A stretch of 64,000 bases of DNA from Populus alba (GCF_005239225.2 NC_133299.1:2484967-2548966), one strand, 5' to 3'. Shown: positions 12,120 to 25,854, counted from the stretch's first letter. Notes: generated by a model not told the origin, from the letters alone. Made by a program: numbers and translations.

Positions 12120-14190
12120 TCTCCCTTGTCTATTTTTTTTATTCATATTATTTTCTTTTCTTGTGCAGTAAAAATTATACATATATAAGAAAAAAACGAA
12201 TAGAGGTGATTAAAAATAGAATTTGAAGGTTAACCAAAATTTCAATTTTTTTTATCGCTCAATTTGTTTTTTAATTTTATTATTTTACATTGTTTTTTAT
12301 TTGAAATTTGACTTAATAATTTGTTTTTGTTACTTAAATATGAGTATTTTGCAATAACAAAGGAAAATAAAATAAACAATTAAGCTTTTATTGTCTGGTT
12401 TGAAAAAATAAAATAAAATTTTATTTATATAAAACAATTAAGTCTTTATTGAAGAACTTAAAATTAAAAAAAGTGATAAACTAAAGTCAATGTACATGAA
12501 AACTTGACCGAACATTGAATCCCCTAGTGGCGTTGGAAGCGACGCAACCCAAGCTTTCATGTGAATTGATGTTTGTTAGCGGAGGAGATAGCGACAATGA
12601 CACTTTGTTAGCATTTTTTCCTTCTCCTGTCTTTTGACTCTCTTTTCATTGTAATTTCTAATGGTGTAGTCAAAACTGAAAGGTACCATATCATTTTGTT
12701 TTCTATCAAGTTTGGTTTTAATTTTTTTTTTTATTATTGTTTTTTGCTTTAGGTTTTTTTTTTAAATAAGTTTTTTTTTTAATTTGATTAAAAATTAGGT
12801 TTCATGATTTAATATGATAGGAGGATCGTGATCTCATGACCTGGGTCATGAATTTGAAAAGTTATCTCGAGCTGTCATATATTTTTTTTAGATATTTTCT
12901 TATACTAATTTTTTAATTTTATCATTTAATATTAAATTTGTTGGAAATTAGGATTTGTGATTTTTCTTCACTTTTTTTTCTATGGGTTTTTCCTGATCTC
13001 ATGATCTAGGTCGCGATTTTAACGGGTTAGTTTAAATAAAACCAAGTTTTTTTTTTGGTTTATTTTTTAAAATTGAATATATTTTTTTTAGTTTTGTCCT
13101 TTTCATATTTGATTGATTTGAAAATTGAGCTTCATAATGCTTCTCATTTTATCTTCTATTAGATTATTCTGTTTGCATGATCTAACTCACAAGATTTGAC
13201 AAACTTATCAAGTTTTGCTAGAGCTTTATTTTTTTAGAGTCCTTTTTGGTAATTGATTTTGGCTCACGGGGTTTGCAAACTTAACGAGTTTACTGGTGTT
13301 TTATTGTTGTTGGGGTCCTTTTTGTTAATTGATTATGCTTGAATTGTTAGAAATTGAGCATCATTATTTTTTTTATTAGTTTTCTATAAGGGTTATGTCA
13401 GCCTCACGATTTGGATTGCAGTTTTAGCATACTAATAACTCGGGTTTAATTAGGTCCTTTTTTTAGGTCAATCCCCCCTTTTAATTTTGTCTTTTAGTAT
13501 TGAGTTATTTAGAAATTGAGCTTTATAATTTTTTTTGGCAAGTTTTTTTTTTTAGATTATAATGATCTCTTATTCACTTTAATTTGATATATTTATTGTA
13601 ATTGATTTTTTTCTTATCATATATCTAAACGAAACTAGCTTGTTGGGCCTAAGTCATGATTATTTCCTTAATTATTTTTTATTTTAATCCTTAATTTTTA
13701 TTTTTAATTTTATTTTTTTTACATTAGATTAATTTAATTTTGTTTTTGTTATTTGTTTTGATTAGCTTGGTATTAGCTACTAACAGTGTTGAGAAACAAA
13801 TCAGATTCTTGGTTGATGCTATATTTGACAAAATTAAATTAAATTTTATTGATGTAGAATAATTAAAGTTACTAGGAACGAATTTGATTAATATAAAATG
13901 TTCCACCCCTTTCTGTTTCCATTCCCAAATAGTTTTGGTAATAGTGTTGAATCCATAAACATAAAGACATAAATAGATTCTTTTTAGAATAATTAGGTTT
14001 AATATCACTAAAATTAAAAAATGCTGACAATATTTTGTTAGTGTTTAGGCAAATATTTCATTAATATTTTAATTGCCGATAGATATGCCAATAGAAACAC
14101 ATAGTCGGTCGGAAAATATGTCATCAGAGATTTTCTTTCTGTCAATATTTCTATTCGCATTTGAATACTGATGAACTTGTTTAGAAATGC
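12120..14190. other. Intergenic spacer between copies A and B
   Basis: No gene is supported. From about 12780 to 13560 the DNA consists of diverged repeats with a period of very roughly 150-200 bp, each carrying phrases such as CATGACCTGGGTCATGA, CATGATCTAGGTCGCGATT and 'tttgaaaattgagcttcat'. The same phrases recur at 43.4-43.6 and 46.2-46.5 kb. The rest is AT-rich with poly(T) runs. Confidence 0.5.
12780..13560. repeat. Diverged tandem-like dispersed repeat, 'gacc(c/t)ggt' family
   Basis: Four or five imperfect units each combine a 'gatct(c/a)atgacctgggt' segment, a 'gggttagtttaa' type segment and an 'aaattgagcttcat' segment. Matching single or double units lie at 43400-43620 and 46240-46500. 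I cannot assign a class; they could be the eroded non-coding part of a retroelement. Confidence 0.4.
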
Positions 14191-14340
14191 GGTTGTATTT
14201 TAAATGTATTTTTTAAAAATTATTTTTAAGATTAATATATCAAAACGATCTTAAAACTTAAAAAAATAATTAATTTTTAGCAAAAAAATAAAAATTAAAT
14301 TTTTAAAAACACGGGTTGAATCATGTTTCCATACGCTAAC
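14190..14340. repeat. AT-rich MITE-like dispersed repeat, copy 2
   Basis: Begins with 'gcggttgtattttaaatg', includes 'atatcaaaacgatcttaaaa' and ends with AAAAACACGGGTTGAATCAT and a GTTTCC motif. The ends closely resemble those at 17760-17935. Confidence 0.45.
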
Positions 14341-14507
14341 GAATTAAGCTACAAACCGTGCACATATTGCAAGGAACAAACTAACTCCAACTAATTAATT
14401 TGACACATTCAGATTTGTTCTAGCAGGTGATCTTACGTTGCATCTAGTTCGGGTAGGAGATGATATCCATTCAAGCTAGACTGAAGTTTGTTCTGGTCCT
14501 TGTTTGA

Positions 14508-17500
14508 TCAGGTCCAGAAGGAAAAGAGGCTACAGAGATCATCTATGCTAACCTCACGTCGTTCCTTCTGTCCTTGCCTTCTGAAAGCTTCACTTGCCAG
14601 TTTCTTCCTTTCCTGCATCTCCAATATCCTTTCTTCAATGCTATTTTGAGCAATTAATCTAACAACTCTTACATTCTCCTTCTGTCCATATCGGTGAACA
14701 CAGTTTATTGCCTGTTCCTCATCAGCTGAGTTCCACCATGGCTCCAACAGGTAGACTTTGGAAGCAGCTGTGAGGTTTATACCGAATACTGAAGTCCTGA
14801 GACTGGCAAGCAGAACCGTGTCTGGTCCTGCAGATCCAAATCCCTTGATTATTTCGGCTTGTCCTCTTTCATCCGTTGATGCATCCAACCGCAACGTATT
14901 GAAGCCGGAATCTTTCAGTGGCTCTTCCAGTAATACCAACATCTTATCGAACAGTGAAAAAACTACTGATTTACTGCTTGAGTTCACAGCACTAGATTCC
15001 TTCAAGAGTTCTATGAGAGCTGAGACCTTGGAAGGAGTTGTTCTTGATGTTTTTTTAGTGTTTTCAGGATTGGAAGATTCTCGAGGGGCTGAGAACAGGC
15101 CAGACTTAGAAATAGGATCACCACAACTTGGGCAGCCTTTCTCGAATTCTTTACGTGGGAGGTAGTACCAAATGCATCTTTTGCAAAAAATATGCAAACA
15201 TTTCGTGATTACAGCATCAGTTGGTGGACAACCGCATATTGCACATGCAACATCTTCACCATCTTGAGGCATATCGATCATCTTTCCAAGCAATTCTGGA
15301 TGTTTGGATGCATCTGCTTGGAATCAAGTTTTCAAATGGTAAGCGCTCTATGATCATACATACTAGCTCTTATGAAAGAAATTAAGCAAGAACTTCCATA
15401 ATTTGAAATAACTGCAGAAGGTTTTCTGTGTAAAACTCTTTGGCGATATAACTGTACAAAAACTATCTTCCAAATGATATCACAAGACTTTCGCCTAAAA
15501 CCAAAATGAAGAAAAATATGAACAAAAAGAAGTCTGCAATACCTAGAATATTGTCAGAAGGGAGCAATGATCTGAGATCCAAAGAACACAGGGCCGAATC
15601 ATCACATAACTTGCGAAGTCGTGAAACTAAAAAAAGCACAAATGAATAGCGGCTGCGTAGTCTATCAACAAAAATAAAGTAATCTACAAAATCCTTGGAA
15701 CTTGATTCCATCCGATCATACAGCTCACGTTCTTCTCCAGAAAGTTGTAAGGAAACTGTCTCTACAGTTTTAGATGGCAATCCAATTAAAAGCTTGTCTT
15801 TTATTCGCCGCAGAGAAATGGTTGCCATTAAAACCTGTAATTAATGTTTATAAGAAAATCATAAAAATGTAAAAGAATCCAGATGAGTGGCACTACAAGA
15901 GATCCTGGATACTGTAATCCTAATATTGCAGAATGCATTTGTCTATTCCTTTGTCAATACACACAAAATTTCAGAGTGCAGGAATTGAATATAATCAGCA
16001 GCATGATATTACCTGCAGTAGATTCTCATCCCCATCAGCAAGTGGTCTCTGCAACAGGCCTTGCCAGTAGCGTTTTATAGAGAGTGGATCTAACTGGAGA
16101 AAGGCCATCAGGGAAAATAAATCAAACAATCCATTCTGGATATGTGTTCCTGTAACAGCCCACCTCCTCCTAGCAGTAAATTGAGTGACTGCCCGACTTT
16201 GCCTGGCATTTGCATTCTTAATCACATGAGCCTCGTCCAAGATGACTCGCCACCACTCGATCTTCATCAAAGGGCACCGCATGCGTCGAAAGCACTCAGC
16301 AGTCAAGGTTCTATATGTGGTCAACACTATATCATATTTCTTAAGCTCCTCAACATCCTTCGTCCTGCTGTTTCCATAATACTTGTACAGCTTGAGGGAT
16401 CCTTTATGAGTGTGTTCCTGTAGTTGGCTTTCCCATGTTGAACACACTACAGAAGGGCACACAATTAATGTTTGCTTAGGAACCAAAGCACTAGAAGAGT
16501 CATCAGCCATGTCCAAAGAACTTTCTTTCGTATTGTTACCCAAAAGGGTATGTGTTTTTTGTCCTCCAGTGCCCTTTCCCCTCACTAGGCCACCCCTCTT
16601 CTTCCCACTAGAAACAGACATTACCGTATCCCTCTTACCTGTTGCTTCAGGAAGGGTGCCAACCTTATCAAAAGAAATCAAAGAAAGAAAAGTGAGAGTC
16701 TTTCCCAATCCATGATCATCAGCAAAAATCCCACCATGCAAAGGGTCCGGTCTCCTATCCGTTTGATGCATTGTCAAAAGATTCAGATACGACCCATCTT
16801 TCACCTCCCAAAAAGGGGGCAGCTCATCAGACTTCTCTTTTCTCACCAACCACCACAGCCCCTCCTTTTGATGATCAAGAAGTTTAGCTTTAATCACATT
16901 CTTTGGTGGCTCCAATGTCCCCAATTTCTCTATCATATTCTTTTCTTGAACCCCCAAGCCCTCGTATGCCCTGAAACTTGGACCAGGTTGATCACAAAAA
17001 CACAAACTATTCTGCAAAATCCAATCTTGAACGTTCTGTGTATCATCTGACTTCGAAAAGATTTTAACTAGACAAGGCATAGAACTATCATATCGATTTC
17101 TTGAATTAGTCACCTCACCTTCAAGATTAATTTTTTGAAGATCGACTAAAGGAGATAAAACCTTAGCAACTGGAATATGAAGGTAACCCACTTCCACAGA
17201 ACTAGAATTAAAAACCTTAATAGCTGACTTATCATAAGGGCTTTGTGGATAACGTACCAACTCAAGCAATTCGTGGTCATTGAATTCTATAGCTCCGAGG
17301 CCTACAATTTTGGTGGTAATAGAACAAACAAAGATGGTATCATGCAAGCTTTGTTGTGAAGAAGAATATCGCCGATCTTCAAAAGTAAACGAATCTTTCC
17401 AAGCATCAAGAATCATGTTCAGGCTTTCATTTTTTTGTTCACCTTCTCGAATTTCTTCTTGTGAAGTACTCTGACTATCATCAGAAGGAAATGAAACTGG

Positions 17501-17521
17501 TTCCTTTTGACCTTCTTCCAT
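14508..17521 (-). CDS. RAD5/HLTF-like SNF2 helicase with RING (copy B)
   Basis: Exons 16013-17521, 15543-15834 and 14508-15313 (introns 178 and 229 bp) give an open protein of 868 residues. HIRAN lies near 60-140, Walker A GLGKT at 271-275 is canonical, the Walker B box is DEAH, and the RING (CAIC...CLHIFCKRC...CPSC) keeps all eight ligands. It is the only copy that keeps the motif VI arginine (HRYGQ, Arg808). However, motif III reads TGTHIQN where the family has TGTPIQN, and motif V reads SVFGINL instead of SGTGINL. By sequence it is nearer to C/E than to A/D. No stop or frameshift is seen, so it is likely expressed protein or a very recent pseudogene. Confidence 0.88.
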
Positions 17522-17634
17522 GAGAGAAAATGTAAGAAAGATCCTGTCTTTTCTTGTTTCTTCTTTAGTCTGTGAATACAGAGAGGGAGGGAGGGAGAGG
17601 TCTTGTTGTTTTTTTAGAGAATGTGAGGGAGGTG

Positions 17635-17675
17635 GAGCCGTTATATTTGATTGAATGGTAGGGCAAAAGCGCGGG
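17635..17675 (-). promoter_or_regulatory. Conserved TATA block and GC motif upstream of copy B
   Basis: GAGCCGTTATAT at 17635-17646 and GGGCAAAAGCGCGGG at 17661-17675, about 115 bp upstream of the ATG, match the blocks at A, D and E. A purine-rich GAGG repeat lies between this and the start codon. Confidence 0.45.
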
Positions 17676-17759
17676 AGAGAACGTATTTTTCAGTTTGCTT
17701 CTTCTTCTTCTTCTTCTCGGGGGAGGTCACTCATGGAGTCTATTTGAAATTGTGATATC

Positions 17760-17935
17760 GGTGAGAGTTTAAAATGTTTTTTAATTAAAATATATATTTT
17801 TTTATTTTTTTAAAATTATTTTTAACATCATCACATCAAAACAATATGAAAAAATATATATTTTTTTATTTTAAGCAAAAAAATCAAAATTTTTAAAAAC
17901 ACGGTGCAAATCGTGTTTCCAAACACCTTTTAATC
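17760..17935. repeat. AT-rich MITE-like dispersed repeat, copy 3
   Basis: Contains 'aacatcatcacatcaaaaca' and ends AAAAACACGGTGCAAATCGT followed by GTTTCCAAACACC, the same terminal arrangement as copy 2. Confidence 0.45.
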
Positions 17936-20110
17936 ACAGTTGATAAGGCATAAAATGTGTAATGAATTGGGCTTATTTGGAACGGGTTTTGAGCTCACTC
18001 ATTTTAGAGTAGGTTGGAGTTAGTTGAGAGAACATCCTTTTTAGTTTGCTTCCTTCTACTCTTGTTTTTAAGCATGATACTTTTACTGTTCAATGTGTAA
18101 TGGATGATATCTCACACATCGATGTAGATTGAAATAAATATATTTTTTAAAAAAATTAATTTGATTTTTAAATTTTTTTTGCACAATAAATCATTTTAAA
18201 CCAAAATTTATACCAAATTACTTTTTTTTTTTAATTAAAAAAAATTAATTGAAAGACAAGATAAAAAAGAAAAAGAAAAATAGGTGGGAACTTCGAATTT
18301 CATGTGAAAACTTCATTTTAGTCCCTTTTTATTTTCAACTAATAGGTAATTGATCCATTTAGTTGTTGTAAATTCAATTTTAGTACAAAATTTTATTTTT
18401 CTCATTTTCCAGTCTCTGATTTGTTTAAGGAGAAAGAGAAGTTGTCGGATTCCGGTGTAAAAAAAAAGTCGCCCTTAACACTTATTCTAACCACCAAAAT
18501 AGCTGAAATTGGTGTCAACATGTTCCAATTAACGAAGGAGGTTTTATAATGGTTCCTTTGAACCTCAATATTTTCTAAAAAAAGACAGATATACATTCAG
18601 AATGAAAAATTTTATTCGGTTTGATTTTTTTGACTTGGACTGCCTTTTGGATTTATCAGGTTGAAAATTTGGTTTGTAGATGTTCTAAGAGTGTTTGTAT
18701 GATGTTTTTAGGTTGAACAAGGTTGAAAATGAGTTTTTTTGGTAAAGAATCCATAAGCTCGATTTTCCAAGCACTACAGTTGTGGCTAGAATTTGGGTTG
18801 GCAAATAACATATCATCTGCCACAACAGGTGACATGTTGTCTGCTAAAAAAAATTCATCTACCCCTTTAAATGAGAGAAAAAAAAAAATAAATCGGGTAT
18901 GAGCTTGAATGTCCCATGCGTCTAGGCTATTCCTTTCAAAAGCCTAGGGTGTTGGGTTATATATTTGCATGCCTAAGCTCTTCTTTGTTTTTTTTTTTTT
19001 TTTTTTTTAATATATATCTAGTTTAATTAGAAAATTATGAAAAAAAAAAATATTGAACTCAGTTGAGTCCATAACCTAAATTGCAGGTTCAATGGGTTAA
19101 GTCACAACATTCGGGTTATTATTATTTTTTTATTTAGTGCATGTTTTGCCCCTCAATTAAGAAAAAAAGCAATCTCACCCTTTATTATTTTAGATGAAAA
19201 AAAAAATATAATTTCACTCTTTGTTATCAATGATCTTTCTTTTCTATTTTAGTTCCACATGCCTATCATGATTTCTCTGTAAATTAAAAAAATATTTCAT
19301 ACAAAAAAGTTCTCATCAGTTTAATTGTCGTATAAATATATTAAATAAAAAATAATATTTGGGATAAACAATTTATTGTCATATACCTACAGAAATAATG
19401 CCAGCAAACATTACCAGCTTTAGATATGGATTCAAATCACTTTCATCTAAAGTCTAAATCATGGCAAGGGTTTTCCAAAAGCTCACATCACACAAAGCTT
19501 AACACATTAGCAGTTATTATGAAGATTTAAAAAGAAAACCTCAACCTCCCCAGATCAAAATCAGTCAAAATCTGCCTGGATAAAAACAAATCATGTTTTA
19601 GTTAAAAAAAAAAGGGAATACATTAATAAAAAAAAATGCAGATTAGATTAAAGAGATATATTTTTTCTATTTATTTTATTTTAAATTGTTGAATTAACTT
19701 TTATAAAGATAAATTTACACAATGAATTGGTATATAGATTTATTTGTTTAATTATTATCGAAATTCTAATACGAATAATTAACTGATAAAATTACTGTTT
19801 AAATTAACCCTGTTTGATCTTGGCTTAATGTAACACATGCTGAAGCAGCAAGTTCAGAAATTGCCTGTGAGCATTATCATACATCATGAAATTTTGCCCA
19901 AAAGGACTCATCAGAGCAAGATTCACATAAAAGTAGCATGTCCTCTCGCAGAAGGATTGGAAATGATTTTTTCTTCTTCTTTTTTAGCGCTAACTGATAG
20001 AGATTCAAATTAAGGAAGCAGGAAAAAACAGATGGATTGCTACCTGTCCATTATAAACTACAGATGGGATTACTATATGTCCTTGGAAGAATCATGAAAC
20101 AAAGATCAAG
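17936..20110. other. Intergenic spacer between copies B and C
   Basis: AT-rich DNA with a long poly(T) tract near 18985-19008 and no supported gene. The last ~50 bp before copy C (from about 20065) is related to the DNA just downstream of copy E. Confidence 0.5.
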
Positions 20111-20116
20111 GCATGC

Positions 20117-23100
20117 TCACCAGAAGAAGAGGCGACAGAGATCATCTATGCTAGCCTCGTGTTGTTCATATGGCCGTTTCCTTCCAAAAGCTTCATTCGC
20201 TGCTTTCTTCCTTTCCTGCATCTCCAATATCCTTTCTTCAATGCTATTTTGAGCAATCAATCTAACAATTCTTACATTCTCCAGCTGTCCGTATTGATGA
20301 ACACGGTTTATTGCCTGTTCCTCAACCGCTGAGTTCCACCATGGCTCCAACAAGTACACTTTGGAAGCTGCTGTGAGGTTTATGCCGGTTCCTGAAGTCT
20401 TGAGACTCGCAAGCAGAACCGTGTCTGCTCCTGATGATCCAAATTCCTTGATTATTTCAGCTTGCCTTATTTCATCTGTTGATGCATCCAACCGCAATGT
20501 ATCGAAGCCAGCATCTTTCAGTGGCTCTTCCATTAATGCCAACATCTTATCAAACAGTGAAAAAACTACTGATTTACTGATTGAGTTAACAACCCTAGAT
20601 TCCTTCAAGAGTTTTATGAGAGCTGAGACTTTGGAAGGGGTTGTTCTTGACAGTTTTTTAGGGTTTTCAGGATTGGAAGATTCTGGAGGGGCTGAGAACA
20701 GGCCAGGCAGAGAAAGAGGACGCCGACAATTTGGGCAGGTTTGTTCGGTTTCTTTGTGTTGCAGGTGATGGCAAATGCATTTTTTGCAAAATATATGCTC
20801 ACAGATTGTGATTGTAGCATCAGTTGGTGGATCAAGGCAAACCGAACAGACAATATCTTCACCATCTTGAAGCCCATCGATCATCTTTCGAAGCAATTCC
20901 GGATGTTTGGATGCATCTGCTTGGAAACAAGTTCAAATGGTAAGCACGCTATAATCATACTGTCAGGGAAAAAATGTTGCAAGAACTTCCACAATTTGAA
21001 ATAACTGCAGAAGTTTTGTGTGTAAGAGTGCTCTTTGGTGATAGCGCTGTCTAAAAAACTATCTTCGAAATGATATCGCAAGAGTTTCTGGTGCTCTAAG
21101 CAATTGAAATTGCAAAAACCAAATTGAACAAAAATATGAACAGGCAGAACTCTCCAATACCTCCAATATTGTCAGAAGGGAGCAATGATCTGAGATCCAT
21201 AGAGCACAAGGCCGAGTCATTACATAACTGGCGAAGCTGAATAACTGAAAAAAGCACACATACATAGTGGCTGTGTAGAATATCAGCGGTAATAAAACAT
21301 CCAATAACATCCTTGCAATCTGCTTCCATCTGATCATACAGTACACGTTCTTCTCCAGAAAGTTCGAAGGAAACCGTCTCTACAGTTTTGGATGGCAATC
21401 CAACTAAATCCTTGTCTTTTATTCTCCGCAAAGAAATTGTTGTCATTAATTGCTGAATTTTTAAAATGAAAATCACAAAAACATAAAACATTCAGTGGAG
21501 TGGGACAAGAGATCCTGCACCAGTAATCCTAAATATTACGGATTGCACCTGTCAATTCGATTTTCAATACCTTAGGTGGACATAACATTTCACAGTACAG
21601 AAATTCATTATAATCAGCAGCATGATATTACCTGCAGCCGGGAGAACCCTTTCTCATCTCCATTAGCAAGTGGTTTCTGAAACAGTCGTTGCCAGTAGCA
21701 TTCTGTGGAGAGTGGATCTAACCGGAAAAAGACCATCAGGGAAAATAAATCGAAAGATCCATTCTGGATGGGTGCTCCTGTAACAGCCCACCTCCTCCTA
21801 GTGGTCAATTTACTAAAATCTCGAATCTGCTCTGCATTTGCTTTCTTAATCACGTGAGCCTCATCCAAAATGACTCGCCACCACTCGATCTTCATCAAAG
21901 GGCACCGTGTGGGTTCACAGCCTTCAGCAACCAAGGTACTATATGTGGTCAACACTATATCATATTTCTTAAGCTCCTCAACATCCTTCGTCCTACTGTC
22001 CCCATAATACTTGTATAGCTTGAGTGATCCTTTTTGAGTGTGCTCCTGCAGTTGGTTTTCCCATGTTGAACACACAGCAGAAGGGCACACAACTAGTGTT
22101 TGCTTAGCAACCAAAGCGGTAGAAGACTCATCAGCCATGCGCACAGAATTTTCTTTTATATTTCTATCCAAAAAGGTATGCATGTTTTGTTCTCCAGTAC
22201 CCTTTTCACTCACCATGCCACCCCCCTTCCTCTTCTTCCCGCTAGAAACATGCACTACCCTGTCCTCCTCTCCTGTTCCTTCAGTAACATTGCCAACCTT
22301 ATCAAAAGCAATTAAAGAAAGCAAAGTCAGAGTCTTTCCTGATCCATAATGATCAGAAAAAATCCCACCATGCAAAGGCTCTGGTCTCCTATCCGTTTGA
22401 TGCCTTGTCAAAACATTCAGATACGACCCATCTTTCACCTCCCAAAAAGGGGGCAACTCATCAGACTTCTCTTTATTCACCAACCACCATAGGCCCTCCT
22501 TTTGATGATCAAGAAGTTTAGCTTTAATCACATTGTTTGGTGGTTCCAAACTCCCCAATTTCTCTATCCTACCCTTTTCTTGAACCCCCATACCCTCATA
22601 TGACCTGAGACTTGTACCAGGTTGATCACATAAACGCAACCCGTGTTGTAAAATCCAATCTTTAGCATTCTGTGCAGCCGCTGACTCTGCAAAAATCGTA
22701 ACTACACAAGGAATAGACTTATCATATTTAAATCTTGAGCAAATCACCTCACCTTCAAGATTAATTTTTAGAATATCAACTAAAGGAGATAAAACCATAG
22801 CAACTGAAGTACAAAGGTAGCCTACTTCTCTAGAACTAGAATTTAAAACCTTTATAGCATTTTTATCAGAAGGGCATTGTTGATAACGGACAAATTCAAG
22901 CAATTCATGCTCATTGAATTTTGCACCACTGTGGCCTACAATAGTGGTGGTAAAAGAACCAACAAGGGTGGTTTCAGTCAGGTCTGGTTGTGAACCAAAA
23001 GATAGCCAATCTTGAAAAGTAGATGGATCTTTCCAGGCATCAAGACTCATGGCAAGTAGTCTTGGTATGGGATCTTCTAGACCTTCTAGATATTCTTCTT

Positions 23101-23188
23101 GTGAAGAATCCTGACCATCATCAGAAGTAATTAATGAAAGTACTGGGCTTTGGTGACCTTGTTGAAATTCTTCTTCTTCTTCTTCCAT
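20117..23188 (-). CDS. RAD5/HLTF-like SNF2 helicase with RING (copy C)
   Basis: Exons 21632-23188, 21161-21452 and 20117-20916 (introns 179 and 244 bp) give an open 882-residue protein with an acidic start (MEEEEEEF). HIRAN is near 75-150. Walker A is present but unusual: FSDHYGSGKT with the lysine at 285, where other copies have FADD before it. The DEAH box is intact, motif III is WAVTGAPIQN, and the RING (CSVC...CEHIFCKKC...CPNC) is complete. Motif VI is HQYGQ (Gln824 in place of Arg). Closest relative in the window is copy E, with matching intron lengths and shared 3' flank. Confidence 0.88.
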
Positions 23189-23301
23189 TAGAGAAAATCA
23201 AAGAAAGATCCTGCCTTTTTCTTGTTTCTTTCGACTGCAAATGAGAGAGAGATTTTTTTTTTTTTGTTGTTGTGTGTTTTGAGAATTGAAGGTAGCTGGT
23301 T

Positions 23302-23314
23302 AGAGCTGTTATAT
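23302..23314 (-). promoter_or_regulatory. TATA-containing block upstream of copy C
   Basis: AGAGCTGTTATAT, about 115 bp upstream of the ATG, is the copy C version of the block shared by all five genes. The neighbouring GCGC palindrome found at A, B, D and E is absent here. Confidence 0.4.
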
Positions 23315-23400
23315 ATATTTGGTTAATTAGTTAGCGACGGTTAATAAAGGATAGGATAGTGTAGGATTTGATAATAGATAGGATAGAAATCTGTAGTTGT

Positions 23401-23452
23401 TGTTTTTATTTATTTATTTATTTATTTATTATTATTATTATTATATTATACA
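23401..23452. repeat. TTTA/TTA microsatellite
   Basis: A run of TTTA units passing into TTA units upstream of copy C. Confidence 0.9.
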
Positions 23453-23768
23453 AGCAGTCAATTCCCTATATATGAGATATAATAGTTTTACCATCATTAA
23501 ACTTTACTTCAAGACAAATTGCTTATAAAAGAAAAAATGATGGGTAGGAAGCAAAAACTCTTGGAATTATTATTATTTTATACATTGAAAGAATTCATTA
23601 TAGAAAAATGGAAATAATAACTTTAAAATCAATTATATTATAAGTCAGGCATTTTCCTTTTCCTATTTTACCCAGATTTTTGTTGGCAATAGCAGTATCA
23701 TCGATACCCCCTAACATCTTTTTTTTATTAGCTAAAGCTTGCTTTATTTAACGACCTAAGGGGTTTCT

Positions 23769-25664
23769 TGTCATGACCTGAATCTCAGGTCTATGATTGA
23801 TCGACAATGCAGGAGTGGTGTTGTAAGAATACCACACCTTTGTTAAATCTCAAAATGAACATATCAAAAGAATAAATTATTTAAAAATATGCAGCAATAT
23901 TTTATAATCTTTTAAAATATTATATTATTCAAAACTAATAAAATTAAATAATAGTTTCAAAACTTCTTATCGGTAATTAAAACAAAAAACAATAATCAAT
24001 AATAATAATTATATTTGTCAAAATCCAAACTTAATTAAAATAGAATAATAGTGGAGCTTCTAAAACATTAAATCAAAACTAAAAGGAAAGTATTGTGAAA
24101 CAAGCAAGGCATACCGATAAAAATTGAAGAAGTAGGAACACTCAACAAAGTTTAGTTGCTAACAAAAACTAAGAACATAAAATAATATTAAAAATAAGGT
24201 ATAAGTTCATCCAACTCATTGAGAGAATAATATTTAATATACATTTTAGATATGAATATTTTGCAAATCGATTTATCTTGGTATACATATACATACTAAA
24301 TATATTATCATAAAGTAGTGGAATACATGTCAAAGATCAGATGACACCTAAATGTAACTAGATGACACTCAAACGTGACCAATGTGGGAGGATCAGTCGC
24401 TACAGGCAAGTGTCTTTTTCATCAACTAGGTATACAACACTATGTGCACATAGACCAATTACTTCCCGTTAGTATAGACTTACTGACAAGTCCTATACCA
24501 AGGTATAACAGATATTCACATAATTATCAAAACAATGTATATCATATCGAATATAATTTAGCTCAACAGAATGCGAGTATAAATTTAAGAATAGATAAGT
24601 ACTCAAAAAATAAGGCAACAAATATAAATATTCAAGAAATTAGCTAGTCGTACTCATTATATAATCAATATACATATTGACTTATATTACATACATATTA
24701 AATATTATCCAACTCATCCGAAAAAAAATATTAAAGTAAAGGAATTTTAGATAAAAGATATGAAAAATCCTATTCAGATCATTAGAAGTACTTTCAATGA
24801 ATATACAGAATATACTAAGTTTAGGGATTGACACGATAATTTTTAAAAATCAAGGACCAAACATAATTTTACTAGAATTGGATGACTAAACTATAAATTT
24901 CAGAAATACATTACCATACTGAAATTTCACCCATGATCCATCTTCAATTATGTCTAGAATCTCAATTTATGTTCTAGGGATCAAATTGTAATTTTTCCAA
25001 AGTTTAGGGACTAAACTGTAAATCTTCAAAATGGAGGGGCTAAACTGAAAAATATACAAATCAATTATCATACTGAGATTCAAAACCCTTAACCTCATAA
25101 TAATATTGCCCAGAATTCCAAAATACATTTTAGAGGTCAAATTATAATTTTCCAAAGTTTAGGGACTAAACCATAATTTTTCATAAATCAAGGACCAAAA
25201 TAAAAATTCATCATCTTCAACATCAAGATTATTCTATCCAGATTTCCCAACAAAGTTTAAACAAATTTCTTAACGCATAACAAATCAATTAACAAATTTT
25301 TATTTCTAACAACATACCCCAAATCAATCACTTAACATTAAACTCATAATAATCATGAATCAATCTAAACAATATAAACTTCAAATTTTTATAAATTCTA
25401 ATCTCTTCTTTATTTCTTCTATAAATAAATTATAATCAAAATTAATATGAGAGGGAGTCATTTTCTACTTCCATCTTTCTTATACCAAAAAGCTCAAGAT
25501 CAAAAATTGAAATTCTTGATTTGATGTGAGGTCATAACAACCACAAGAATTAGAAGAGAGAAAAAACAATTTCTCTTGCAATTTTTCCTTATATACCTAG
25601 GTTAACTTAGGTTAGGTTTGAACTAACTTGAACTTAGGTTTGGGTCAAAAGTTTAGGTCTTACA
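23769..25664. mobile_element. Putative degraded solo LTR
   Basis: The segment starts TGTCATGACCTGAATCTCAG and ends GGTTTAGGTCTTACA-like (TG...CA), and is rich in 'aaagtttagggactaaact' phrases near 25000 and 25150 that are common in plant Ty3-type LTRs. No coding domain, PBS or second LTR is seen, and flanking pentamers (TTTCT and TTTAC) match only partly. It may be a solo LTR or chance ends. Confidence 0.3.
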
Positions 25665-25722
25665 TTTACTTTATCATCTTGAATCAATTTCTTCATCTCT
25701 AAAAGAAAGCATTCATTTCATA

Positions 25723-25854
25723 ATGGGTAGTGAGAAAGATATTTGTTTTTGGACTAATCATTGGTTAGTAAATGGCACCTTAAAGCATCAATTTTCTCGA
25801 TTATATGCTCTTACATCAAAGCCATCAGCTAGGATTGAAGAAATGAGATCTTAG
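25723..25854 (+). pseudogene. LINE (non-LTR retrotransposon) fragment
   Basis: A 43-codon frame contains CFWTNHWLVNGTLKHQFSRL followed by YALTSKPSARIEEM. This resembles the FW..W...G.LK..FPRL.AL segment that follows the reverse transcriptase domain (around the zf-RVT region) in plant L1-type LINEs. The rest of the element is not recognisable. It is a dead fragment. Confidence 0.6.

Noticed and set aside
23769..25664. A confident solo LTR with target duplication
   Set aside because: The flanking pentamers match at only three of five bases, so it is listed as a low-confidence candidate.
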